64,000 bases of DNA from Clostridiales bacterium. GTDB lineage: Bacteria > Bacillota > Clostridia > Lachnospirales > Lachnospiraceae. The position numbers and the translations under genes are program-made. Every line of letters begins with the position of its first letter. The first letter of the stretch is position 1. This document shows, piece after piece, positions 54,003-62,812 of this stretch. Below the pieces are notes generated by a model that saw only the letters and a list, made by a program, of their open reading frames with translations, was not told the DNA's origin and did no database searches. The stretch is from positions 62,001 to 126,000 of the forward strand of contig JAHZHN010000001.1 of assembly GCA_019420275.1 (NCBI GenBank). Reading direction: 5' to 3'.

Positions 54003-54812
54003 CTATTGATTGATTGTAAATCCGTAAGATTGAAAAACTTTCAGTGCTTCATCAGACTGAAGGAATTTTACGAATTCATCTGCGGTATCTTTATTTTTAC
54101 TTTCTTTTAATGCCGCTGCCGGATAAATAACAGGAGTTTTCAAAGCATCTTCTGGCGCCTGCGCAACGACTTTGACATCGTCTGTGCTTGCTGCGTCCGT
54201 AGCATAAACAATGCCGCAGTCTGCGCTTCCTTTGGCAACCCAGTTTAACACTTCTGTCACATTCGTTGCAAAGCTTGCCTTTTTGTTTACTTGATCCCAC
54301 ATGTGAAGATTTGTAAACACCTCTTTTGCGTACTGCCCTGCAGGAACACTTTCAGGATCTCCCACTGCTATAGTTTCTGCCTTGGCAGCTGTCTTAAAAG
54401 AAGTGATTTCATGATTGGCATCTTTTTCCGGCACGATCAAAACCAGTTTGTTTTCCAGAAGATCCACGACGTCATCTCTGGAAATATAGTCTTCATTTAC
54501 CAGATGATCCATCTGTTCAGCTGCGGCTGACATAAAAACATCTGCATCCATTCCCTGCTCAATCTGAGTTTGAAGTTTCCCTGAACTGTCATAGGTCCCC
54601 TCAACCTTAACATTGGGATGTTTTTTTTCAAACATCGGAATGAGTTTTTCTGTATAACATTTTTCCAAACTGGCCGCTGCCGCAATAGATAAAGTTGCAG
54701 ATTCTTCTCCAGAGGATGTATCGTCCGATCCCTTGCCCTGACATCCCATCAGACCAAAAGTCAGGACCGTTGCCAAAATTCCTGCTGCCATAGCATGTTT
54801 CAACGTTCTCAT
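54003..54812 (-). CDS. modA: Molybdate ABC transporter substrate-binding lipoprotein
   Basis: 269 residues. Lipoprotein signal with cleavage at LMGC, then SIAAAASLEKCYTEKLIPMFE and the ligand-site ALSAA-type segments typical of ModA; binds molybdate or tungstate outside the membrane. Start ATG 54812 overlaps the modC stop by four bases. Upstream site is AAGGAAGGG. Confidence 0.92.
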   Translation of the reverse strand: MRTLKHAMAAGILATVLTFGLMGCQGKGSDDTSSGEESATLSIAAAASLEKCYTEKLIPMFEKKHPNVKVEGTYDSSGKLQTQIEQGMDADVFMSAAAEQMDHLVNEDYISRDDVVDLLENKLVLIVPEKDANHEITSFKTAAKAETIAVGDPESVPAGQYAKEVFTNLHMWDQVNKKASFATNVTEVLNWVAKGSADCGIVYATDAASTDDVKVVAQAPEDALKTPVIYPAAALKESKNKDTADEFVKFLQSDEALKVFQSYGFTINQ

Positions 54813-55495
54813 AATGGTACCCTTCCTTTCTCTTGTGGAAAATCTGTATACGGCTGTATCCATCCTTCCCTGATAGTATATTGTTTTTGACAAAGCCGCC
54901 GTACTTCTTTGATATCATGACTTACCAAAATAGACGGTCTTTGAAAATCTGCAAGCATTTTTGCTAACTCCTGCTGCAGTTCCGCTCTCATCTCATCATG
55001 TAACGCAGATAAAGGCTCATCCAAAAGAATTACTTCAGGTTCATAAGCCATAAGTCTTGCAATCGCTGCTCTTTGTTTTTGCCCGCCAGACAGCTGCCTC
55101 GGATATCTTCCTGCCAGCTCCCTAATTTGAAATCTGGCGAGCATCTCTTGTGTTCGCTCTTCTCTCTGCGTTTTAGGCATCTTTTTTGCTTTCAGTCCAC
55201 ATTGAATATTTTCTTCCACGGTCATATTAGGAAACAGGGCATATCCTTGAAATAGATAACCTATCTTCCTCTTCTGAGGAGAAAGATTAATCTTCCTGCC
55301 AGAATCAAACAACGGTTTTCCATCCAGCAAAATGACCCCTTCATCCGGCGTTTCAATTCCGGCAATACATTTTAATGTCATGCTTTTTCCGCTTCCGGAC
55401 GGTCCCATCAGCCCAGTACAGCCATTGTCAACTGTAAAGTCTGCTTTTAATGCAAATTCTTTTAAATTTTTTCGAATTTTGATTTCAAGTTTCAT
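54809..55495 (-). CDS. modC: Molybdate ABC transporter ATP-binding protein
   Basis: 228 residues from ATG 55495. Walker A GPSGSGKSMTLK near 31, signature LSGGQKQRAAIARLMA, Walker B EVILLDEPLSALH, H-loop LVSHDIKE. It lacks the C-terminal Mop regulatory domain of E. coli ModC, so it is the short type. An earlier ATG at 55516 overlaps modB. Confidence 0.9.
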   Translation of the reverse strand: MKLEIKIRKNLKEFALKADFTVDNGCTGLMGPSGSGKSMTLKCIAGIETPDEGVILLDGKPLFDSGRKINLSPQKRKIGYLFQGYALFPNMTVEENIQCGLKAKKMPKTQREERTQEMLARFQIRELAGRYPRQLSGGQKQRAAIARLMAYEPEVILLDEPLSALHDEMRAELQQELAKMLADFQRPSILVSHDIKEVRRLCQKQYTIREGWIQPYTDFPQEKGRVPL

Positions 55496-55505
55496 GCCGT
55501 TTTTT

Positions 55506-56183
55506 TCATCCTTCATTCTGTTTTTTCTTTTCCCAAATCAGGTAGAAATTCATACCAACCACCATCACAAAGCAAATGGCAACAATTACCATGACATATC
55601 GATTAGCTTCTTCCATGTTTCCAGATGCCACCTCAGAATAAACCGCAAGAGGAAGTGTACGTGTCCTGCCGGGAATATTTCCAGCAATCATTGCTGTAGC
55701 ACCAAATTCTCCCAATCCTCTGGCAAATGCAAGAACACCGCCGGATATAATGCCAGGCAGGGCATTAGGTATCATTATTCTAAAAAAAATACTCCATTCA
55801 CTCATCCCCAAAGTCCTGGCCGCAAAGATAAGATCCGGATCGACCTGCTCCAGAGCGCCCCTTGCCGAACGGTACATTAACGGAAACGATATCACCACTG
55901 CAGCAAGTACCGTAGCTCCCCAGGAAAAGGCAATCTTTATGCCAAAGGCTTCCCGAAAAAATCTTCCCACTGGACCATAAGAGCCAAAAATATAAAGCAG
56001 GAAAAATCCAGCAACTGTAGGAGGCAGCACCAGCGGCATTGTAAATATACCGTCCCACAAAATCTTAGTCGTTTCTCTTTTCCGGCAGCAAACACTTCTT
56101 GCCGCAAGCAGTCCCAATACAAAAGTAATGATAATCGTGACCGAGGCTGTTTTCATTGATATGATAATTGGTGAAAAATCCAT
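55506..56183 (-). CDS. modB: Molybdate ABC transporter permease
   Basis: 225 residues, five to six membrane helices. The EAA loop, LEQVDPDLIFAARTLGMSEWSIFFRIMIPNALPGI, contacts ModC. I start at the ATG at 56183 (site AGGAG, 8 bases away); a GTG at 56192 is also in frame. Follows the MOSC-MogA stop immediately. Confidence 0.92.
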   Translation of the reverse strand: MDFSPIIISMKTASVTIIITFVLGLLAARSVCCRKRETTKILWDGIFTMPLVLPPTVAGFFLLYIFGSYGPVGRFFREAFGIKIAFSWGATVLAAVVISFPLMYRSARGALEQVDPDLIFAARTLGMSEWSIFFRIMIPNALPGIISGGVLAFARGLGEFGATAMIAGNIPGRTRTLPLAVYSEVASGNMEEANRYVMVIVAICFVMVVGMNFYLIWEKKKQNEG

Positions 56184-56188
56184 TGCGA

Positions 56189-57136
56189 TCACTCCTTATG
56201 ATTCTCTCCACATTCGGAATCCGTTCCTTTCAAAATTTTTAATCCATGTTCCAGAGTATCAATAATAAATGAGAGAGACTCCGCTACAGCTTTTTCGCTT
56301 CCGGGGAGATTGATGATCAATGTCTGATTCCGGATTACAGCCGCACCTCTGGATAACATAGCCCGTTTTGTGATTTCCATAGATCCGGCACGAATTGCTT
56401 CGGCTATGCCCGGTGCCTGACGATCTGCTACCGCAAGAGTCGCCTCTGGCGTACAGTCTCTCATGGAAAATCCGGTGCCTCCCGTCGTAATGATTAGATT
56501 TATCTTACGGCTGTCACACAGACGAATCAATTCTTTCTCAATTCTTTTTTGGTCGTCTGGCAGCAGGATTCTTTCTTTCACTTGATAACCGGATTCCTCA
56601 AGAATTCTGGCTGCCCTCGGCCCACTGGTATCTTTTCGTTCTCCTGCATATCCCCTGTCACTCAAAGTTACAACTGCAGCGGTAAAAATCTCATCTTCCT
56701 GCATTGGTTCTGTCTCCATAACATCTCCTACAGCAATCGTTCCTCCAGACAAAACTTCCGCAAAAACTCCCTCTCTTGGCATAATACAATCACCGACCCT
56801 CCGATAAATCTCGCAGTGACTATGGCACTCTTTCCCAATCTGAGTGATTTTAAGTCTGACTGCATTGCAACGCAGCACTGTTCCTGGCAAAAGAGATGCA
56901 AAATCGATTCCTTCAACCAAAAGATTCTCTCCGAAATCTCCCGGACCCGCCATTCCGCCGCGCTGATTAAATGCTTCTACCTTCTCCTGACTCAGCAGAC
57001 TTACCTGTCGGTGCCATTTTCCGGCATGTGCATCTCCTTCCAGTCCATATTGTTTTTTTAAAACGGCCTCTTTTACATTTTGCTTCACTGTACCGCGTTC
57101 TTTGCTGATACAGACTGCTTTTACATATCCTTTCAT
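56189..57136 (-). CDS. MOSC domain-MogA/MoaB fusion
   Basis: 315 residues. First part (to about 145) is a MOSC domain (QYGLEGDAHAGKWHRQVSLLS, GDFGENLLVEGIDF, with ECHSHCEIY) which can carry sulfur for the cofactor; the rest is MogA/MoaB (AAVVTLSDRGYAGERKDTSGP, IITTGGTGFSMRDCTPEATL), which adenylylates molybdopterin. The ATG at 57136 has AAAAGGAGG 5 bases upstream. First gene of the mod operon. Confidence 0.88.
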   Translation of the reverse strand: MKGYVKAVCISKERGTVKQNVKEAVLKKQYGLEGDAHAGKWHRQVSLLSQEKVEAFNQRGGMAGPGDFGENLLVEGIDFASLLPGTVLRCNAVRLKITQIGKECHSHCEIYRRVGDCIMPREGVFAEVLSGGTIAVGDVMETEPMQEDEIFTAAVVTLSDRGYAGERKDTSGPRAARILEESGYQVKERILLPDDQKRIEKELIRLCDSRKINLIITTGGTGFSMRDCTPEATLAVADRQAPGIAEAIRAGSMEITKRAMLSRGAAVIRNQTLIINLPGSEKAVAESLSFIIDTLEHGLKILKGTDSECGENHKE

Positions 57137-57150
57137 ATTCCTCCTTTTCG

Positions 57151-57174
57151 TTATTCTCACTTGAGAATAACGAT
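57151..57174. promoter_or_regulatory. CGTTAT/ATAACG inverted repeat, candidate ModE site
   Basis: CGTTATTCTC and GAGAATAACG are perfect 10-base arms around ACTT, ending directly at the AAAAGGAGG of the MOSC-MogA gene. CGTTAT..ATAACG resembles ModE operators. The site lies in the transcribed leader, so road-block or RNA hairpin action are both possible. Confidence 0.6.
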
Positions 57175-57177
57175 TTT

Positions 57178-57212
57178 ATGAAGGAAAGCGGTTTTTCGCC
57201 GCTTTCCTTCAT
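57178..57212 (-). other. Leader hairpin of the mod operon
   Basis: Perfect 14-base stem (ATGAAGGAAAGCGG with its complement) around TTTTTCG, between the promoter and the ModE-like repeat. No T run follows, so not a plain terminator. Confidence 0.55.
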
Positions 57213-57234
57213 ACTTATTCTATTTTCTTATATT

Positions 57235-57263
57235 ATTATATCAATCTTTTGAAAGGAGCACAA
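57235..57263 (-). promoter_or_regulatory. Promoter of the mod operon
   Basis: Minus-strand TTGTGC, 17-base spacer, TATAAT; start near 57228. Confidence 0.6.
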
Positions 57264-57296
57264 GATAAATGAAGGTATCTGCGCTCATAAATGCAA

Positions 57297-58256
57297 TCAT
57301 CCTCCAATCCGGTACATCTCTTCTTTGGATGGTCTTTCCAGAAAATGGTGAGAACGTGGTTTATTAAAAATTGCTTTTTTAATCTTTTGAGCAATCTCCT
57401 CATCTGAAGCACCTGTCTGAATCAGATTTTTCAAAGACAAAACCGGGGGATAATATAGGCAGGTCTTAAGACATCCATCTGCCAACAGTCTGATGCGGTT
57501 GCACTTTCCGCAGAAATTATGCTGCAGGGCTTCAATCAGTCCAAGATAGCCTTTATATCCTTCTATCTGATAATAAACCGCTGGGCCGTTTCCTATAAGT
57601 GCATTGATTTTTTTAATTTTGCATCCGTTATTTCTGATTTCTTTTAAAATCCGTTCTCCTGTCAGCTGAGATTCTGTATATTTGCAGGAACCCAAAGGCA
57701 TTTGTTCGATTAGACGAACTGGAATCCGGTGTTCTTTTATAAGCTGAAAAAATGGCTGGAGATTTTCCATAGTATCTTCCGGCAAAATAACTTTATTGAT
57801 TTTTACTGGAATTTCTGCTTTTTCCGCAGCTTTGATACCCTGAAGCACATCAAAAAGACAGTCTTTTCCTGTAATGTTCTTATATTCTTTCGGATCCATG
57901 GAATCAACACTGACATTAATGCCGTCAATTCCAATCTGTGCCATCTCTGACACACAGGGCTCAAGCAGCACCCCATTGGTCGTCACTGTAACCTGGCAGG
58001 TCCCTGGAAGAGATTTTAATCTTTTTAAAAAATCCATAACATCACAGCGAATTAGAGGTTCCCCTCCAGTGATTTTAAATTTCCGGATTCCCAGGCGGAG
58101 GAAAATACGGCAAAGCCTTAGCATTTCATCACATGTAAGACAATCAACGTCCATTGAAGGGATAGATCCCGGCCGACAGTAACGACAGTGAAGGTTGCAT
58201 TGTTCTGTGATCGATATTCTCATATAATCAATGTTTCTTTGAAACTGGTCTTTCAT
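57297..58256 (-). CDS. moaA: GTP 3',8-cyclase (MoaA)
   Basis: 319 residues. Radical SAM enzyme starting molybdopterin synthesis from GTP. CNLHCRYC gives CxxxCxxC near 18-25; ITGGEPL; second cluster CGKCNRIRLLADGCLKTC near 255; the protein ends in the GG typical of MoaA. ATG 58256 has GGAG 8 bases upstream; an ATG at 58271 is alternative. moaC is not in the window. Confidence 0.95.
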   Translation of the reverse strand: MKDQFQRNIDYMRISITEQCNLHCRYCRPGSIPSMDVDCLTCDEMLRLCRIFLRLGIRKFKITGGEPLIRCDVMDFLKRLKSLPGTCQVTVTTNGVLLEPCVSEMAQIGIDGINVSVDSMDPKEYKNITGKDCLFDVLQGIKAAEKAEIPVKINKVILPEDTMENLQPFFQLIKEHRIPVRLIEQMPLGSCKYTESQLTGERILKEIRNNGCKIKKINALIGNGPAVYYQIEGYKGYLGLIEALQHNFCGKCNRIRLLADGCLKTCLYYPPVLSLKNLIQTGASDEEIAQKIKKAIFNKPRSHHFLERPSKEEMYRIGG

Positions 58257-58278
58257 CGCTTGATCTCCCATTTAATTT

Positions 58279-59664
58279 TTACTGAATTTGGGTTCTTGTT
58301 ACATTTTGCAGCCAGCGGTATTTGCGGTACCGAATCGTAGTAATAGGAACTTTGATCAGTTCATCACTCATAAGGAGAACATAAACTGCCGGAACACTCC
58401 ATTTCCATACGAAAGCGGCAAGTGCGCCCAGCAATATGGAACATCCCCACATAGTCGAAACATCCAGAATCAATCCAAACCTGGTATCTCCCCCCGCTCG
58501 AAAAATTCCGACGACCATCGTTGTATTATAAGACTGTGCAACAACAAAATATGACATAACAAGAAACATAATTTTTAAATAATCTTTCGCTTGAGCCGTT
58601 AATGACAGAGCAGACACGGCGGCCGGAACAGCGGCCAGGATCAAAAGCCCGCCGGCAATCCCCATGGCAACACTTAAAGCAATAAAACGTCTGGAACAAG
58701 CCTTTGCGAAATCCATTTTCTGTTCTCCAATCATTTTCCCAAGATAAATTGCTGTTGCATTAGAAAGTCCAAATGCTACAACAGTCGCCAGCTGTCTGGC
58801 AACCTGTGCCACAGAATTTGCCGCGACAGCCCCGCTCCCCATATGCCCCAGCACTGCAGTGTTGGCAGAAGTTCCAAATCCCCACATGACTTCATTCAAT
58901 ACGACTGGTATAGAATACACCAAAAAATCTCGGATTAAAATCTTCTCGGTATGAAGCAGATAATGAAGTCTCACCCGGATTTCCCGGTTATAAAATCTAG
59001 CATATAAAAATACCAATAAAAGTTCAAGGCATCTGGAAATCAGTGTCGCGATGGCTGCGCCCCGGATTCCCAGCTCTGGGAATCCCAGCAGTCCGAAAAT
59101 AAGGACCGCATTCAATATAATATTGCAGATCAGGGAAGATAAATACACCAGCGCCGCAATCATTACTCTTTCTACACTCCGCATCGTATAAAGATATACC
59201 TGAGTAATCCCTATAAGAAGATAAGACCATGCAACGATTCTTAAATATCGAATTCCCTCTCCTATAACCTGAGGATCATTGGTAAAAATTTTCATCAAAA
59301 GTCCTGGCACAGCCAGTGCTGCAGCCATAAAAATGGCAGTTACCATAAGCGCCGCTTTTATTCCAAGGGCAAGAATTTTTTCTATGGTCTGGCGGTCGCC
59401 TTTTCCCCAATACTGAGCTGTCAGTACTGTAGCACCTGAAGTAAGGCCGAACAAAAATAATGTCATGATATACTGAATTTGTCCTGCCAAAGAAGCTCCG
59501 GACAGAACCTTTTCTCCTACTTTTCCAAGCATCACTACATCAGTTGCGGTAACTCCCACATTGATCAGGTTTTGCAAAGCCATAGGAATAGCCAGAGCAA
59601 ATACTGCTTTGTAGAAAGTTTTCCATTGGATTTTTGATTCATTTGTCTTTTGACTTTTTCTCAT
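58279..59664 (-). CDS. MATE family efflux transporter
   Basis: 461 residues, about 12 helices in two MatE halves (ALAIPMALQNLINVGVTATDVVMLGKVGE; the second half from about 245). Na+- or H+-driven exporter of cationic compounds or peptides. ATG 59664 has AAAAGGAAC upstream. It follows the second SirTM gene by 77 bases and precedes moaA by 22; could export the product of the ACGX cluster (inference). Confidence 0.88.
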   Translation of the reverse strand: MRKSQKTNESKIQWKTFYKAVFALAIPMALQNLINVGVTATDVVMLGKVGEKVLSGASLAGQIQYIMTLFLFGLTSGATVLTAQYWGKGDRQTIEKILALGIKAALMVTAIFMAAALAVPGLLMKIFTNDPQVIGEGIRYLRIVAWSYLLIGITQVYLYTMRSVERVMIAALVYLSSLICNIILNAVLIFGLLGFPELGIRGAAIATLISRCLELLLVFLYARFYNREIRVRLHYLLHTEKILIRDFLVYSIPVVLNEVMWGFGTSANTAVLGHMGSGAVAANSVAQVARQLATVVAFGLSNATAIYLGKMIGEQKMDFAKACSRRFIALSVAMGIAGGLLILAAVPAAVSALSLTAQAKDYLKIMFLVMSYFVVAQSYNTTMVVGIFRAGGDTRFGLILDVSTMWGCSILLGALAAFVWKWSVPAVYVLLMSDELIKVPITTIRYRKYRWLQNVTRTQIQ

Positions 59665-59741
59665 CTTTTTTGTTCCTTTTCTTTGTGTATCATTACTATT
59701 ATATACAAAATCAAGGAAAAGGAAAGAAAAATTGGATTTTA

Positions 59742-60650
59742 TCACTGCCATTCCGGCTTTTTCGCAGTGGATACCTCTTGTACGCGCAGTTTTAAGAGAA
59801 CACTTCCTATATCTTTGTTCATACAGATTGAACGCTTCTCTATCTCGCAGGGACAGATTGCCTCACCGTAGTTAATACAGGCATAAATCGCCTTTGGATT
59901 TTCCGCTGTCATTTTCCAGAACGGGTATTTGATAATCGCCGGAGTATTATAGCCCACACCAAGTTCTAAAAACAGCACGTACAGGTTCTGGTATCTACGG
60001 AGAAAAAGCTGATACCGCTCCTCTGCCTCATGCCAGCCCTCATCCTCCACAAATTTATCGTCCGAACGCAGGTTCATAGTTAACGGTTTCCCACAATACG
60101 GACAGACAGGCAGAAGCTCTGTGGGAACCCGCATTTCTTTCTGCTGCTCCATCATGTTGTGGATGATTTCTTCATTGTCAAAGGTTTCATGACAGCAGGG
60201 TTCGCTGCATTGGAACAGGCCGTAGTCCCCCTGTGTATAAAATAGCCGCTTTTTATCACATCCGGCTTTCTGGAAACAGTGATCCACATTGGTTGTGATA
60301 ACAAAATAATTCTTGTCTTTCACCAAATCAAACAGATTTTCATACACCGACTTCGGTGTATCCATGTAGCGATTGACATAAATATATCGGCTCCAGTAGG
60401 CCCAGTATTCCTCCGGCGTATCATACGGATAAAAGCCGCCGGAATACATATCCTGAAAGCCGTACTTCGCTTGAAAATCCAAAAAATACTGTTTGAACCG
60501 TTCTCCATGGTAGACAAATCCTGCGGATGCCGAAAGACCCGCTCCGGCCCCGATGACCACTGCATCCGCCTTTGTCATTTCCTCTTTCAGCCGTTCAATC
60601 TGCTCCGAGCAGTTTTCGATAGATTTTGTAATCCTCATCCTTGAAAGCAT
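59742..60650 (-). CDS. Second class M sirtuin (SirTM)
   Basis: 302 residues. NAD loop VVIGAGAGLSASAG (31-44), N121 in TTNVDHCF, Q140 in YTQGDYG replacing the deacetylase His, and cysteines C148, C152/C153, C183 and C186 for zinc. Similar in order to the first SirTM gene but clearly diverged. GGAGGTGA precedes the ATG. No macrodomain is next to it; instead the nitroreductase gene of a radical SAM cluster ends 53 bases upstream. Confidence 0.88.
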   Translation of the reverse strand: MLSRMRITKSIENCSEQIERLKEEMTKADAVVIGAGAGLSASAGFVYHGERFKQYFLDFQAKYGFQDMYSGGFYPYDTPEEYWAYWSRYIYVNRYMDTPKSVYENLFDLVKDKNYFVITTNVDHCFQKAGCDKKRLFYTQGDYGLFQCSEPCCHETFDNEEIIHNMMEQQKEMRVPTELLPVCPYCGKPLTMNLRSDDKFVEDEGWHEAEERYQLFLRRYQNLYVLFLELGVGYNTPAIIKYPFWKMTAENPKAIYACINYGEAICPCEIEKRSICMNKDIGSVLLKLRVQEVSTAKKPEWQ

Positions 60651-60703
60651 TGAATATCACCTCCATATTGGTATACACTTGCTGCCATCATACGTTTCTT
60701 ATT

Positions 60704-61285
60704 TTAGCCAATAATTTTATATCGTCCCTCTTTTCTGGCTTTCACTTGAGGATAGTCACCATTACAGTAACCAAGCAGCACAAAACATCTGGCAATATAG
60801 TTTTTTGGAATTTTCCATTTTTCTAAAAGTTGACTGCCGATTTCGTTATCAAAGGTTTCTTCACCCCTTGCAATAATACAAGAAGAAATACCAAGTTCGG
60901 TTGCTTCCAGCACCATATTTTCAGCACAGCAAAAAGCATCGGGAATACTATATAGAAAATTTTTAGGAGCAAAAATCGCACAAACCGTAGGAGCACCATA
61001 AAATCCGCTCTTAATGGCAGGCTCATCAATAATGCTTGGCTGTTCCTCTGAGACATGGGAACCTACCAGCTTTGATCTATCAAATCGGATGATATTGAGC
61101 TTTCCAATTTTTTTACACAGGTCTTTATCGTGAATGGCACAGATGAATGTTCTCTGTCCGCCTCCAGCGTTAGGAGCATATAGCCCTGCTTCAATAATTT
61201 TTTGCAGGTTCTCACGGTCAATCTGTCTGTTCTGATACTTGCGGATTGATCGACGATATTTCATAAGTTCCAATAATTCCATCAT
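60704..61285 (-). CDS. Nitroreductase family flavoprotein
   Basis: 193 residues from ATG 61285, which overlaps the radical SAM stop by one base (TAATG). MKYRRSIRKYQNRQI and PNAGGGQRTFICAI are the FMN-binding start, and IARGEETF near 140. FMN-dependent NAD(P)H oxidoreductase fold; dehydrogenation of peptide azolines is known for some relatives, which would fit the cluster but is not shown. Confidence 0.87.
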   Translation of the reverse strand: MMELLELMKYRRSIRKYQNRQIDRENLQKIIEAGLYAPNAGGGQRTFICAIHDKDLCKKIGKLNIIRFDRSKLVGSHVSEEQPSIIDEPAIKSGFYGAPTVCAIFAPKNFLYSIPDAFCCAENMVLEATELGISSCIIARGEETFDNEIGSQLLEKWKIPKNYIARCFVLLGYCNGDYPQVKARKEGRYKIIG

Positions 61286-62316
61286 TAAATCTCCTTCCAG
61301 CACTGCGGGTCTGCAGCATAAAAATTGCCATTCTTGCTGCTGGCCACTGCAGGGCAGCCCCGGCACCATGCCAGCAGCGCGCACTTGGAGCATTTTCCAA
61401 ATTTGGTATAATCTCGGTAACGCTCCATCTGACAAATCCATATATCGGCAATTCTATTCTCAAATACATTTCCGACTTTGCTGTTTTGAACCCGGCGACA
61501 GGCAAAAAGATCACCTGTAGGAAGAATGGTCAAATGGCAATTTCCACAGTTGCATCCACCATAAATCATACCATCCTCTACAGTCTCAGGAATTTTGAAT
61601 GCACCAGTTTCATACTCGTACAAAGTCCACAGGTGATCTTTCTTGTTAAAATAGGTTTTACATCCTGCAGCTTCATACTCCCGAAACTTCTTATCACAGG
61701 TTTTCAGTAACTCCCGATAACGCATAGGCTCAATGTCAATGTCCTTTTCCTCACTGGTGGGACAGTACCGGGCAAAGGCAAATACATCTGCTTTGTGTGC
61801 TACTACCGTGTCGATAATGTCAGGAATCTCCTCAATGTTCATGCCGGAAACGGTTGTCATAATGACGCTGCGAATGCTGGTTTTCTTGATACAGGCAATC
61901 TTTTCAAGGGTAATATCAAAGCTGCCCGGTTTGCGCAGCCAATCGTGTGTTTCCCTCATACCATCAAGGGAGAGCTGATATTTCTGACAGCCATATTCTT
62001 TCAACCTGCGGCAGACCTTATCATCCAAGTGAAATGGATTGCCGAGAATGGTAAACGGAATATCATGTTGTTTTATCAATCCCAGCAGTTTCCAAAAATC
62101 CGAGTGTAGGATCGGATCACCGCCGGTAATGTAAAAGTAGGGCAGACGATTATATACTTCACAGAAATCCAAACAGTTATAAAAGGTATCCTGCATCTGC
62201 TTCCAGTTCATAACGTCCAACTTTTTGCAATTATTTTCAGAGAAGATATAGCAATGTTTACATCTCTGATCGCACTCGTCCGTAATGTGCCATTGAAAAG
62301 AAAAGTATTGCTTCAT
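61285..62316 (-). CDS. Radical SAM/SPASM peptide maturase, ACGX-type
   Basis: 343 residues. CxxxCxxC at C15, C19, C22 (ECDQRCKHC) for the SAM cluster, FYITGGDPIL near 70, and a C-terminal SPASM domain with cysteines in CNCGNCHLT, FACRRV and KCSKCALLAWCRGCPA. Fits the ACGX-system radical SAM proteins (TIGR family, from memory). ATG 62316 has GAGG 8 bases upstream. Between the precursor peptide and the nitroreductase. Confidence 0.85.
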   Translation of the reverse strand: MKQYFSFQWHITDECDQRCKHCYIFSENNCKKLDVMNWKQMQDTFYNCLDFCEVYNRLPYFYITGGDPILHSDFWKLLGLIKQHDIPFTILGNPFHLDDKVCRRLKEYGCQKYQLSLDGMRETHDWLRKPGSFDITLEKIACIKKTSIRSVIMTTVSGMNIEEIPDIIDTVVAHKADVFAFARYCPTSEEKDIDIEPMRYRELLKTCDKKFREYEAAGCKTYFNKKDHLWTLYEYETGAFKIPETVEDGMIYGGCNCGNCHLTILPTGDLFACRRVQNSKVGNVFENRIADIWICQMERYRDYTKFGKCSKCALLAWCRGCPAVASSKNGNFYAADPQCWKEI

Positions 62317-62370
62317 TTTGCTTAACCTCACTTATATAAAAATCGGATTTTTCCGAGTAATGTTTCAAAT

Positions 62371-62400
62371 GTTCCCGGCGAGAATCTTCCCGCAGGGAAC
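62371..62400 (-). other. Hairpin between precursor peptide and radical SAM gene
   Basis: GTTCCC/GGGAAC with inner GCG/CGC; weak T content downstream. May reduce transcription past the precursor gene. Confidence 0.4.
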
Positions 62401-62424
62401 GGCTTTTAACAGAAACAGAACCAT

Positions 62425-62619
62425 TTACTTATCACCAGCGCCACAAGCAGAACCGCAGGCAGCAGGCTTTTCTTCCGGTTTACCGGAGGCGCCGCAAGCG
62501 GAGCCACAAGCTGCAGGCTTTTCTTCCGGTTTATCGGAAGCACCGCAGGCAGAGCCACAAGCTGCAGCAGGAGCTGACTCAGCCTTTTTGTTCCATCCGA
62601 ACAAATTACAAAGTGCCAT
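62425..62619 (-). CDS. ACGX-repeat precursor peptide
   Basis: 64 residues. An N-terminal leader MALCNLFGWNKKAESAP, then two 17-residue units ACGSACGASxKPEEKPA (x = D or G) and a partial third ending ACGSACGAGDK: six ACG triplets. GGAGG sits 8 bases before the ATG at 62619; an ATG five codons earlier lacks a site. Probably a radical SAM substrate with thioether or similar cross-links on the Cys/Ala core. The Lys-Pro-Glu linkers may be cleavage sites (speculation). Confidence 0.85.
   Translation of the reverse strand: MALCNLFGWNKKAESAPAAACGSACGASDKPEEKPAACGSACGASGKPEEKPAACGSACGAGDK
62428..62562 (-). repeat. 51-base tandem repeats encoding the peptide units
   Basis: Units at 62562-62512, 62511-62461 and a partial 62460-62428; each encodes 17 residues. 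DNA copies are close but differ in third positions. Confidence 0.8.
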
Positions 62620-62738
62620 TGTTATTACCTCCATTTTAGATTTTTGAACCTTTCGGTTCTTGATTCTTATTATATTGGATAAAGAATGTTAAAAAAAGTA
62701 CGCACAAATCTATTACTTAGTCACCTTTTTGTAACCAC

Positions 62739-62767
62739 TTGAAAACAAGCGCATATCACATTATAAT
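62739..62767 (+). promoter_or_regulatory. Promoter of the HxlR gene
   Basis: TTGAAA, 17-base spacer, TATAAT. Just upstream GTCACC and GTAACC (62720-62725, 62731-62736) are a direct repeat one helical turn apart, possible regulator site between divergent genes. On the minus strand TATAAT (62674-62669) serves the peptide gene with a poor -35 box. Confidence 0.65.
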
Positions 62768-62812
62768 TTGTATGTAACACTTGATTTTGAACCATAAAAA
62801 TGAGGTGACAAT

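Noticed and set aside
57240..57365. Plus-strand small frame with AAAGGAG before ATG at 57270, 31 residues
   Set aside because: It overlaps the 3' end of moaA in antisense, has no clear promoter or homologue, and 31 codons occur by chance.
61285..61441. Longer nitroreductase starting inside the radical SAM gene
   Set aside because: The extra 52 residues are the maturase end in another frame; the ATG overlapping the stop codon fits homologues.
62425..62634. Start of the ACGX peptide at the ATG at 62634, giving 69 residues
   Set aside because: GGAGG lies 8 bases before the ATG at 62619 and is inside the longer version; no site precedes 62634.
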